From: Thermoplasmatales archaeon
Lineage (GTDB): Archaea > Thermoplasmatota > E2 > UBA202 > JdFR-43
Assembly: GCA_014361245.1 (NCBI GenBank)
Contig: JACIWB010000003.1
Location: forward strand, 1 to 57,532
Reading direction: 5' to 3'
DNA: 57,532 nt
Below the pieces are notes generated by a model, which was not told the origin of the DNA, searched no databases, and saw only the letters and a program-made list of their open reading frames with translations. This document shows positions 14,932-23,002 of the stretch, one piece after another (position 1 is the first letter of the stretch; each line of letters starts with the position of its first letter). The position numbers were made by a program, and so were the translations under genes.

Positions 14932-17883
14932 ATGGTGGTTGGTAATATGGAGAGTAGTCGTGAGAAAGTTAGGCGTTTGTTGAGGGAGCTTTTTCAGTTT
15001 GATGCGCAGGATTTGGATTTTGGGATTTACCGTATTTTGAATTTTAGGCGGAAGGAGATTGAGCGTTTAATTGAGAAGGATTTGATTGCGGCTGTTGAGG
15101 CGGAGTTTAAGGAGTACGCTAAAGCAGGTATGGTGGAGTTGCAGAGGGAGGTTGAGAGGCTTAAGGCTGAGATTATTCGAGATTTTGGCGAGGGAACCAT
15201 TGATGCACAAGGTCGGGTTATGAAGCATGAGGATGCGCCGAGGATTAAGGAGTATCTGCGGAAAGTTGAGGAGTTGAAGAGTGCTGAGGTTTCTGAGGCT
15301 CAGATGAATGAAGTTTTCAATCATGTTTACGAGTTTTTCTCGAGGTATTATGACAAGGGCGATTTTATTTCTAAGCGGAGGTATGGTGGCAAAGAGAAGT
15401 ATTATATTCCCTATAATGGTGAGGAAGTTGTTCTTTATTGGGCAAATAAGGATCAGTATTATGTGAAGACCGCTGAGTATTTCAGAAATTATCATTTTAA
15501 GGCTGGCGGTTACCGGGTTAACTTTTTGCTCAGAGAGGCTGAAGTGGAAGTGAACAATGTTGTTGGAGCGAACAAATATTTTGTCTTATGCGATTCAGAT
15601 TTTATTAAGGTTGATGAGGAGAAAAGGGTTGTTGACATTTACTTTGAGTGGAGAGCGCTTACGGATGAAGAAGAGAGGAAGTTTGGAAAGCGGAATGTTC
15701 AAGATGCGCTTGTCGTAGATGCGGTTGACAGAATTTTCTCTGAAACTAGCGGCAGTGATGTGAGTAACGTGCTTCGGGTTAAGGAGAATGGCGAGAAAAC
15801 GGTTCTTGAGAAGCATTTGAGCAATTATGTGCGGAGGAATACGACTGATTATTTCATTCATAAGAATTTGAAGGCTTTTCTTGAGCGAGAGTTGGAGTTT
15901 TACATAAAGAATGAGGTTGTGGACCTTGACGAGTTGGAGAATTTGGATGAGAGGAGTTTGCGTATTGCTAGGGCTAAGGTTAAGGCGATTCGTGAGATAA
16001 GCCGGAAGATTATCGAGTTTTTGGCTCAGATTGAAGACTTTCAGAAGATGCTTTTCGAGAAAAAGAAGTTCATCATTGGCACGGAGTACGTCATAACTTT
16101 GGATAAGATTAAGGAGTATGCTGGCGAAGAGTTTATTGAAAGCATTGTGGAAGAGATTTTGAAAAACACGAGGCAACTCGAAGAATGGAAAGAGCTTTTG
16201 GGCATAGAAGTTAAGAGTAAAAAAGATTTGGTTGAAAGGCAGATGTTTGATGGAAAAGAGTGGAAGAAGCTTCCTCTAGATACAAGACATTTTGGAACAG
16301 ACTTCAAAAACCGGTTACTTGAGGCTCTAAGTGAAAGAAATGATTTAGATGAAATTCTTGACGGGATTCTAATAAAGAGTGAAAATTGGCAAGCCTTAAA
16401 CTTACTTCTTGGCAAGTTTAAAGGAAAAGTTCAATGTATATATATTGATCCGCCGTTCAACACGGGAACAAACGAGTTTCTCTACAAAAACAACTACCTT
16501 GACTCATCTTGGAACTCTATGATGTATGACCGTTTGCGATCAGGAGAAATACTATTAGAGAAAACTGGAAGCATCTATGTACGAATAGACTATCATGGGA
16601 ACCATTATGTTAGAATGCTCATGGACAATGTCTTTGGGAAACAAAACTTCAAAAATGAAATTATAATCAACAGAACCAAAAAAGTTTTTGAAGGCGCCAA
16701 CAGGTTTATCACAGCCAATGATTCTCTTTTTGTGTATTCAAAATCTGAAGGCGCTTTCTTCAATATTGCTAAAAAAGAAAGAGGAGAGCAAAAGTGGATA
16801 CAGGCGCATTCGCCTGGAATTAGATGGTCGGAAGTGAGCGAAAAATATCTTAGTTATTACAAATCAAGTCAGCTGAAACTTGAAAAGGGGAAATACTACT
16901 CTCGAGGGAGGGTTTTCAGAGGAAAAGTTTGTATGCCCCCTAATGGTCGTCATTGGACTTTTTCGCAGGAAAGGCTTGAAGAATATGACAAAGAGGGCAG
17001 AATAAGACTGAATGAAAAAGGTATATTAGAATATCTTACTTCGCCTTTAGAAACCGTTGATTCAAATTGGACTGACATCCCGGGATATGTTGTTCCTTCA
17101 AAATGGGGCTTTCCAACCGAAAATTCAGAGCAGCTTCTTCAACGAGTTATCGAGACTTCTTCGAACAAAGGTGACTTTGTTCTAGATTATTTCTTAGGTA
17201 GTGGCACAACAACTGCAGTAGCGCATAAGCTTGGTAGGAAGTGGATTGGCGTTGAGATGGGTGACTTTTTTGATAATATTCCTCTTAAAAGAATGAAGGC
17301 TGTTTTAGCTGGTGAGCGGTCAAGCATTAGCAAAGAAGTTAATTGGAAAGGTGGAGGCTTTTTCAAATATCATTATGTTGAGCAGTATGAAGATACGTTA
17401 AGCAACATTGTTTTCAGAGAAAAAGACAAGACCCTCCAAGAAACGCTGGAAAGCTTTCAAGACTACTTCCTACGATACATGTTGGATTATGAAACCAAAG
17501 ACAGCCCAACAAGGCTTAACGTAGAACAATTCCAAACACCTTTCGACTACAAAATATTGGTAACCACTGCCGGCGAAAAAAGACTCGCCACAGTAGACCT
17601 CGTTGAAACTTTTAACTACCTTCTCGGCATAACCGTAGAAAAATTCCGTACATTCAAGAACCAAGAACAAGAATACCATTGTGTTTTTGGAAAACTCAAC
17701 CAAGAAAACATCGCCATTATATGGCGCAACACAAAAAACATAGACCTCAAAAAAGACAAAGAATTCATAGAAAACACAATACTAGCCGGAACAAAACCTG
17801 ACCGCATTTTCATCAACGGCGACGGCCTAGTTGAAAAAGCCGAACCAATCGAACCTGAATTCAAAAGACTAATGGGGGCGTAG
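14932..17883 (+). CDS. Mod-like adenine-specific DNA methyltransferase with long N-terminal region
   Basis: 983 residues from ATG 14932, chosen because GGAGGTGG lies a few bases upstream; an in-frame GTG at 14917 inside the helicase gene would add five. The first ~480 residues (LLRELFQFDAQDLDFGIYRIL at the start) have no domain I can name beyond this family. The catalytic half holds IYIDPPFNTGT (motif IV, near 505) before FLGSGTTTAVAH (motif I, near 753), the beta-class order of type III Mod enzymes. It should methylate adenine in a specific site and probably set self/non-self for the next gene. It starts two bases after the helicase stop. Coding-strand composition changes from G/T-rich to A/C-rich along this gene. 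Confidence 0.9.
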   Translation: MVVGNMESSREKVRRLLRELFQFDAQDLDFGIYRILNFRRKEIERLIEKDLIAAVEAEFKEYAKAGMVELQREVERLKAEIIRDFGEGTIDAQGRVMKHEDAPRIKEYLRKVEELKSAEVSEAQMNEVFNHVYEFFSRYYDKGDFISKRRYGGKEKYYIPYNGEEVVLYWANKDQYYVKTAEYFRNYHFKAGGYRVNFLLREAEVEVNNVVGANKYFVLCDSDFIKVDEEKRVVDIYFEWRALTDEEERKFGKRNVQDALVVDAVDRIFSETSGSDVSNVLRVKENGEKTVLEKHLSNYVRRNTTDYFIHKNLKAFLERELEFYIKNEVVDLDELENLDERSLRIARAKVKAIREISRKIIEFLAQIEDFQKMLFEKKKFIIGTEYVITLDKIKEYAGEEFIESIVEEILKNTRQLEEWKELLGIEVKSKKDLVERQMFDGKEWKKLPLDTRHFGTDFKNRLLEALSERNDLDEILDGILIKSENWQALNLLLGKFKGKVQCIYIDPPFNTGTNEFLYKNNYLDSSWNSMMYDRLRSGEILLEKTGSIYVRIDYHGNHYVRMLMDNVFGKQNFKNEIIINRTKKVFEGANRFITANDSLFVYSKSEGAFFNIAKKERGEQKWIQAHSPGIRWSEVSEKYLSYYKSSQLKLEKGKYYSRGRVFRGKVCMPPNGRHWTFSQERLEEYDKEGRIRLNEKGILEYLTSPLETVDSNWTDIPGYVVPSKWGFPTENSEQLLQRVIETSSNKGDFVLDYFLGSGTTTAVAHKLGRKWIGVEMGDFFDNIPLKRMKAVLAGERSSISKEVNWKGGGFFKYHYVEQYEDTLSNIVFREKDKTLQETLESFQDYFLRYMLDYETKDSPTRLNVEQFQTPFDYKILVTTAGEKRLATVDLVETFNYLLGITVEKFRTFKNQEQEYHCVFGKLNQENIAIIWRNTKNIDLKKDKEFIENTILAGTKPDRIFINGDGLVEKAEPIEPEFKRLMGA

Positions 17884-17889
17884 ACTACA

Positions 17890-20800
17890 ATGCGAAAGCA
17901 AATCAAAGTCAAACAACCAGGTAAATTCCGGCTCGAAGACCACCTCCTCCTAGCAAAATTCATAGCAAACAAACTTGGCATAAGCAAGCTCTCAGATATC
18001 AAAGACTTCAAAGACGTGCCAGAAGAATTCGATGCCGAAGGCAGAAGCCACATGTTCCACGCCATACTAATTCGCCCGGGCACCACCATACCCGAAGATA
18101 AACTCGAACAATACGACGACAACATCAGAAAACACTTCGAAAACTGGAAAAAACGCAGAAAACCAAACCTCACCCTCAAATACTTCCAATACCTCGCTCT
18201 GCTCTTCACAGAAATATTCCTCGACAATTACTTCAACAACCCAACACAACTCCTCGAACAAATAAACAACTGGATAATAGAAAAAGCCGAAGAGCCAGGC
18301 TCAGGCATAACCATAGACTACGTTTTCGGCAACATAAACAAAATCGCCTATTGGATGGCAACAGGCTCCGGAAAAACCATGATCATGAACATAAACTACT
18401 GGCAATTCATGCACTACAACAAAGGACCACACAAAATAAACTACGAAAACATCATACTCATAACACCATCAGACGAGATGTCCAACCAGCACCTCGAAGA
18501 ACTAAAAACAAGCGGCATACCCGCCATACTCTTCCAAGGAGATACAGCCGGCTACTTCACCACCGAAGACAAAAACACAATCAAAGTCCTAAGCATACAC
18601 AAACTCAAACTCCCAGAAGACAAAAAAGGAGAAGGCATAACCATAGACGTCTCAAGTCTCGGAACCAAAAACCTCGTATTCGTAGACGAAGGGCACAAAG
18701 GACAGAAAACAGAAGACATGAAATGGAAACAAACCCGAGACTGGCTCGTCAAAGACGGTGGCTTCACATTCGAATACAGCGCAACCTTCGGGCAAGCCAT
18801 ATCCAGCCCAGCCGAAGCTGCATTCAGAGAATACTCCCAAGCCATACTCTACGACTACTCATACAAATACTTCTACGGCGACGGCTACGGCAAAGACTTC
18901 CGCATACTAAACGTAAGTACCAAAAAATTTGCAGACACAGACGTGATAATAATCCAACTCGCTAATTTAATGTCATTCTATGAGCAACTCCTACTATACG
19001 AAAAACTTCAAAAAGCCATCACAGAATACAATATAGAAAAACCATTATGGATATTCGTCGGGAGCAAAGTCAACGAAGCCACATCAGATGTATTACAAGT
19101 GGTAAAATTCCTAAACTGGTTCCTCACAGAAAACGAGAACATAGTTAAATCTCTAATGAAGAAAATACTCGACGGAAACACGGGCATACTAGATCCAGAA
19201 AAAAGAGACGTCTTCGCACCAAGATACCCTGAAAAAAACTTCCCATACCTGAGAAGCGAAAAAATGGCTCCAGAAGAAATCTACGACGACATCCTAAACA
19301 AAATCTTCCACACATCAAGCAAAGCAACAATAAAGAAACTACGCCTCATAAACCTCAAAAAAACAGAAGGCGAAATAGGACTAAAAGCAGGAACATCCGA
19401 AAAATACTTCGGCGTCATAAACATTGGAAATAGAGCCGAATTCATCAAACTAGTCGAAGAAAAAGCAAAAGAAATACCCGTAGAAAATGATGTAACCACA
19501 CAATCTCTATTTGACCAAATAAACGAACCAAACACAACACTCAACATGCTAATCGGCGCCAAAAAATTCCTAGAAGGCTGGAACTCATGGCGCGTCTCCA
19601 GCATGTGCCTACTCAACATCGGCAAACGCGAAGGCGCACAAATCATCCAACTATTCGGAAGAGGCGTACGCCTAAAAGGAAAAGGCTACTGCCTAAAACG
19701 AAGCCGCTTCATTGAAGGACCACACCCAAAATACTTAGAGCCCCTCGAAACACTAAACATATACGGCATAAAAGCTGACTACATGGAAACCTTCCGTGAA
19801 GTCATAGAAAGAGAAGACGTGCAAGCCTACCAAGAAATACCACTTAAACCAGAACCAATCGAACCTTTCCCAAGCTACCTAAAAATTCTAAAACCAAAAG
19901 AAGAAAAACCATTCACCCAAGAAATATTCATTCTCCAACCAGAAGAGGGCATCGAAGCCAGAATAGACCTACTACCCCGCGGGATAGTAATCGACGGCAG
20001 AGAAGAACAAACAATGATCACAACAACCCTTATGCAACCCAAAACCATAGACAAAAAACTACTCGACCTCGTAGACTGGAATGAAATCCTCTTCTCCATA
20101 CTACAATACAAAAACGAAAAAGGCTGGTACAACTTCATAGTCACCAAAGAAAACCTAAAACAAATCATACACCAACAAAAATACCAACTCTTCTGTCCAG
20201 ACACCTACCTAAGCAGCCACGGCAATAACTTCTCAGAAACCTACGAACGCATAACAAACCTCGTCACCCTAATCCTCAAAAAATACTTTGAAAGATTCTA
20301 TGCTCAGAAAAGAAACGAACACGAAAAAGACAAGTACAAGGTAGACTTTCTACGATATACAGATGAAAACATACTGAAAGAATACAGGCTAAGAATAGCC
20401 GAAGACGACCAAAAACTAATCGAAGAAATCAAAAAACTCATAGAAACAAAAGAAATATTCACAACAAAAGGAAACATCACCCTCTCCAACGCATACTTCC
20501 AAAACCACCTCTACCAACCCCTACTAATAAGACCAAACACAAACAAAATAATAACAATCCCAGCTGGACTAAACGAAGGCGAAGCAAAATTCGTCGAAGA
20601 CCTCAGCAACTACCTCAAAAGCAATCCAAACAACCTAAAAGACTGCGAAATCTACCTCCTAAGAAACCTAACCCGGGGCAAAGGAATAGGTTTCTTCCAA
20701 ACTAGCACCTTCTACCCAGATTTCATACTATGGATAATCAAAAAGAAGCAACAAAAAATAATCTTCATAGACCCAAAAGGACTCACATTCATACGTAACC

Positions 20801-21054
20801 TAGAACACCCAAAACTAAACCTACACAAACATCTTAAAACCAATATCCAACCAAATCTCAATGACCCACAAGTAACACTCGACGCTTTCATTATCTCATA
20901 CACACCCTACAACAAAGTAGAACAAATGTTTCGACACTACCACGTGGGAAGAACAGAACTAGAAACAAACAAACACATACTCTTCCAATATGAAAGAGAA
21001 GGAGTACCCAACCCCACATACATAGAAAAAATGTTTGCTTTGTCCCAAAATTGA
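17890..21054 (+). CDS. Res-like DEAD helicase-nuclease (type III restriction-like)
   Basis: 1054 residues. A superfamily 2 helicase core has MATGSGKT (about 155-162), DEGHKG near 265, SATFGQAI, and motif VI IIQLFGRGVRLKGKG near 585. Near 942-961, YPDFILW followed by IFIDPKGL gives the D-x(n)-D-x-K spacing of a C-terminal PD-(D/E)xK nuclease. This is the layout of type III restriction Res subunits. It starts six bases after the methyltransferase gene, so Mod and Res should form one complex that cuts unmethylated DNA. Codons are strongly A/C-rich (many ending in C or A), the mirror image of the first gene in the operon. Confidence 0.9.
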   Translation: MRKQIKVKQPGKFRLEDHLLLAKFIANKLGISKLSDIKDFKDVPEEFDAEGRSHMFHAILIRPGTTIPEDKLEQYDDNIRKHFENWKKRRKPNLTLKYFQYLALLFTEIFLDNYFNNPTQLLEQINNWIIEKAEEPGSGITIDYVFGNINKIAYWMATGSGKTMIMNINYWQFMHYNKGPHKINYENIILITPSDEMSNQHLEELKTSGIPAILFQGDTAGYFTTEDKNTIKVLSIHKLKLPEDKKGEGITIDVSSLGTKNLVFVDEGHKGQKTEDMKWKQTRDWLVKDGGFTFEYSATFGQAISSPAEAAFREYSQAILYDYSYKYFYGDGYGKDFRILNVSTKKFADTDVIIIQLANLMSFYEQLLLYEKLQKAITEYNIEKPLWIFVGSKVNEATSDVLQVVKFLNWFLTENENIVKSLMKKILDGNTGILDPEKRDVFAPRYPEKNFPYLRSEKMAPEEIYDDILNKIFHTSSKATIKKLRLINLKKTEGEIGLKAGTSEKYFGVINIGNRAEFIKLVEEKAKEIPVENDVTTQSLFDQINEPNTTLNMLIGAKKFLEGWNSWRVSSMCLLNIGKREGAQIIQLFGRGVRLKGKGYCLKRSRFIEGPHPKYLEPLETLNIYGIKADYMETFREVIEREDVQAYQEIPLKPEPIEPFPSYLKILKPKEEKPFTQEIFILQPEEGIEARIDLLPRGIVIDGREEQTMITTTLMQPKTIDKKLLDLVDWNEILFSILQYKNEKGWYNFIVTKENLKQIIHQQKYQLFCPDTYLSSHGNNFSETYERITNLVTLILKKYFERFYAQKRNEHEKDKYKVDFLRYTDENILKEYRLRIAEDDQKLIEEIKKLIETKEIFTTKGNITLSNAYFQNHLYQPLLIRPNTNKIITIPAGLNEGEAKFVEDLSNYLKSNPNNLKDCEIYLLRNLTRGKGIGFFQTSTFYPDFILWIIKKKQQKIIFIDPKGLTFIRNLEHPKLNLHKHLKTNIQPNLNDPQVTLDAFIISYTPYNKVEQMFRHYHVGRTELETNKHILFQYEREGVPNPTYIEKMFALSQN

Positions 21055-21087
21055 TTACTTACATACATTATCGTTAAAATCCTCTTT

Positions 21088-21339
21088 TCACTTTTCCTCT
21101 GCCACTCTTACCAAATACTCTTTTCCTTCAATATCTGTTCTCAAAATTGCTATTTTCCTTCCCTTCAATTCATTTAGTTGAGCTATCAAGGATTTATCTT
21201 TTATGCAGACATTGCCGAATGACATGCAAAGAATTAATCCTTCCTCTGTTTCTTTTATTTCCTCAAGCTTTCCATGGGCTTCTTCCCATGGCTCTAAACA
21301 TCTTAGTTCCACGAGTAATAAAATACTCTCTTCCTGCAT
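21088..21339 (-). CDS. Small hypothetical protein of the island
   Basis: 83 residues, convergent with the Res gene and downstream of the integrase on the same strand. It contains short strands (ESILLLVELRCLEPWEEAHG, IAILRTDIEGKEYLVRV) suggesting a small beta-rich fold; I do not recognise it. An A/T run (aaaatatat) directly precedes the ATG, so the gene may have its own promoter. Composition matches the host-like, AT-rich part of the island around the integrase rather than the restriction operon. Confidence 0.55.
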   Translation of the reverse strand: MQEESILLLVELRCLEPWEEAHGKLEEIKETEEGLILCMSFGNVCIKDKSLIAQLNELKGRKIAILRTDIEGKEYLVRVAEEK

Positions 21340-21376
21340 ATATATTTTATCTTTGGCTTGTAAGAGAAGAGCTTTT

Positions 21377-22321
21377 TTACGCTATTCCAAGCTTTGGAAT
21401 GCAGGCGAGATAAGATTTCCTCAATTCTTCTCTATCTATGTGGTAATAAATGTCTATTGCATCACTTCTTGCATCTCCTCTTAGCTCTTGTATATACTCT
21501 CTGGGCATTCCATTTCTCCTGAGCCATGTTGTAAACCAGTGCCTGCAGCAATGAGGGGTAAAATGATCCTCAATTCTATCTGAATTTGGATTGTGCAAAC
21601 AAGCTCTTTCCGCCCAGTAAATGAAAGAGTTATAGAGACCGCTTCTATCAAGCCTCTCTCCTGTTTGGTATGAAATAAAAAGTGCCTTGCAGTTTTGCTT
21701 TGCTATTGCTTCTCTTTTGCTTATCCATTTCTTTAAAAGCACTGCTGTCTCATCATCAAAAAATACTATTCTATTGCTCCTCTTTGCAGTTGGCTTCAAA
21801 ATTATGCTCATTTCCTGCCAGTTTATATCATCTAAATCAATTGCAACAAGCTCCTTCCTTCTTATTCCTGTTTTTGCAAGAAGTGCTACCATTGCCTTAT
21901 CTCTTATATCAGCTATTGAATTGATGAACTTTACCATCTCTTCAACACTTATAAGCTTTCTATGGGCATCATTGTTATCGCTTTTATAAGTATGGAGGTA
22001 TCTCTTCCTCACTTCAAGGGCAACATTCTTGGCTATAATTCCTTCATAGACCATGTATTCACATAATGCTGATATGGCTGAGAAGTGATTTTCTATGGTT
22101 TTGTAATTTAGTCTTTTTTCCCTTAAAAATCCAACATAACTCCTTAAAATATCTCTGTTAATGCTTATTAAGTCAATTCCATTTATTTTTAAAAAGGATG
22201 AAAATATTCTTAAACAAGATTTGTAGCTTTTAATGGATCCCTCTGTAAGTCCTCTTATTTTGCAGTCTTCCTCAAATCTTCTTATCAATTCCTCATTCTT
22301 TAAATTTGTTAATACTTCCAT
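21377..22321 (-). CDS. Tyrosine recombinase (island integrase)
   Basis: About 314 residues. A SAM-like N-terminal core-binding domain (TEGSIKSYKSCLRIFSSFL) precedes the catalytic domain, where the first Arg lies in TGIRRKEL, the H-x-x-R in PHCCRHWF, and the Tyr nucleophile in IDIYYHID. The usual second His is replaced by Asp in the ELRGDARSDAID stretch, as in many archaeal plasmid and virus integrases. It should catalyse recombination between the tRNA-Ser 3' end and the element's attachment site. ATG 22321 is preferred because GGAAGGTGGTG precedes it; a GTG at 22330 would add three residues. It overlaps the end of the ribbon-helix-helix gene and lies about 590 bases from the tRNA. Confidence 0.92.
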   Translation of the reverse strand: MEVLTNLKNEELIRRFEEDCKIRGLTEGSIKSYKSCLRIFSSFLKINGIDLISINRDILRSYVGFLREKRLNYKTIENHFSAISALCEYMVYEGIIAKNVALEVRKRYLHTYKSDNNDAHRKLISVEEMVKFINSIADIRDKAMVALLAKTGIRRKELVAIDLDDINWQEMSIILKPTAKRSNRIVFFDDETAVLLKKWISKREAIAKQNCKALFISYQTGERLDRSGLYNSFIYWAERACLHNPNSDRIEDHFTPHCCRHWFTTWLRRNGMPREYIQELRGDARSDAIDIYYHIDREELRKSYLACIPKLGIA

Positions 22322-22872
22322 ATCCACCACCTTCCCTTGTCTTCAATTAAACCATATCTTTCAAGATTTTCTAACTGCCTGTTTATTCCCTTTGCAACAT
22401 CAGCCTGCTCCATCGGATTTATTCCAACTATATCAAACACTTCTCCTTTCTCTATCTTCCCTCTCAGCCTAAAGGCATCTATTATCTTCCTTTCATATTT
22501 TCTAAATCCCTCTATCTCTTCTAAAAATGGCATTGTTCTATACCTCTTATTTTCTTCTTCAAGCCTTTCATAAGCCTTTGACAGAATTTCATATTTTTTC
22601 TCAATTTTCTCAATTTCTTCTTCCAGCTCCTTTATCCTTTTTATAAAATCTGCTCTTGTTCCATATGAGGCATCTTCATTTTCCTGGCTAAGCGAGTTTT
22701 CAACATGCTCTATAACAAATCTTGAAATTGACAAGCCAGATTTATCTGCCAATTTCTGCCATTTTTCCTTCATCTCAGCACTTGGCAGATAAACAAGAAC
22801 AGCCCTCTTCATTATTGTATCCGTCTTGTATTCCTTTTTCCTTCCTTTCTTCTCAAATCTTTCCTTTGTCAT
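22309..22872 (-). CDS. Ribbon-helix-helix protein with coiled coil and winged-helix-like end
   Basis: 187 residues. After a basic start, RAVLVYLPSAEMKEKWQKLA leads into a ribbon-helix-helix-like strand and helices (to about residue 60), then a Glu/Lys coiled coil (about 75-110), then a C-terminal domain with GEVFDIVG and LENLERYGLIEDKGRWW that looks like a winged helix. The make-up fits a DNA-binding regulator or integrase accessory factor. Its end overlaps the integrase start, so the two are probably co-translated. It is the first island gene after the tRNA; a TATA-like block (tttatatatag on the minus strand, about 22890-22900) lies just upstream. Confidence 0.7.
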   Translation of the reverse strand: MTKERFEKKGRKKEYKTDTIMKRAVLVYLPSAEMKEKWQKLADKSGLSISRFVIEHVENSLSQENEDASYGTRADFIKRIKELEEEIEKIEKKYEILSKAYERLEEENKRYRTMPFLEEIEGFRKYERKIIDAFRLRGKIEKGEVFDIVGINPMEQADVAKGINRQLENLERYGLIEDKGRWWIWKY

Positions 22873-22911
22873 TGATAAAGTAACAGATAGCTATATATAA
22901 AGTTTAATATT

Positions 22912-22917
22912 AAAAAA
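22912..22917 (-). terminator. T-run directly after tRNA-Ser
   Basis: On the minus strand the tRNA is followed by CTTTTTTAAT. A run of six T is a typical archaeal terminator and would separate the tRNA transcript from the island genes that follow in the same direction. Confidence 0.55.
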
Positions 22918-22932
22918 GCGCTGAGGGTGGGA
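22916..22932. repeat. Right attachment site (att) within tRNA-Ser
   Basis: These 17 bases are identical to 9493-9509. They include the 3' acceptor strand, discriminator base and part of the T-arm of tRNA-Ser plus three trailing bases, so the tRNA remains whole at this end of the island. Confidence 0.85.
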
Positions 22933-23002
22933 TTTGAACCCACGAGGAGCATAAGCCCCACAGGCTCTCCAGGCCTGCGCCTTACCGCTTGGCTACCTCA
23001 GC
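22919..23002 (-). tRNA. tRNA-Ser (anticodon GGA)
   Basis: The 84-base minus-strand sequence starts GCTGAGG and ends CCCTCAGCG, so acceptor strands GCTGAGG/CCTCAGC pair fully with discriminator G, typical for serine. The D-arm AGCCAAGCGGTAAGGC, the anticodon stem CAGGC/GCCTG with loop CTGGAGA (anticodon GGA), a long variable arm and the T-arm TGGGTTCAAATCCCA are all visible. CCA is not encoded. The first five tRNA bases overlap the last bases of cbf5, including its stop codon. The 3' end is the integration target of the island. Confidence 0.97.

Larger units (their letters stand above)
9493..22932. mobile_element. Genomic island integrated at tRNA-Ser(GGA)
   Basis: A 13.4-kb segment bounded by a perfect 17-base direct repeat (9493-9509 and 22916-22932) that is the 3' end of the tRNA-Ser gene. 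The intact tRNA is at the right end; the left copy is an orphan tRNA tail in the same orientation. A tyrosine integrase gene and a ribbon-helix-helix gene sit next to the intact tRNA, as expected for an element that inserts into tRNA 3' ends. Cargo: an ASCH-like protein, a NERD protein, a decayed transposase, and the UvrD/Mod/Res operon, whose base composition clearly differs from the flanking genes. No replication, capsid or conjugation gene is recognisable, so it is an integrative island or a decayed integrative plasmid. Confidence 0.85.

Noticed and set aside
12278-16415. Many 60-190-codon minus-strand frames opposite UvrD and Mod
   Set aside because: They arise because the G/T-rich coding strand has few stops on its complement; none shows a domain or start signal.
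18351-18965. 204-codon + strand frame rich in Arg, His and Gln inside the Res gene
   Set aside because: It is a shifted frame of the A/C-rich res coding sequence; its composition is explained by that skew.
12158-21054. Operon as BREX, DISARM, Dnd or a CRISPR-Cas (Cas3/Cas4) locus
   Set aside because: No PglZ, BrxC, DUF1998, Dnd or Cas proteins and no CRISPR array occur. The Cas4-like domain is the C-terminal end of a UvrD-type helicase.
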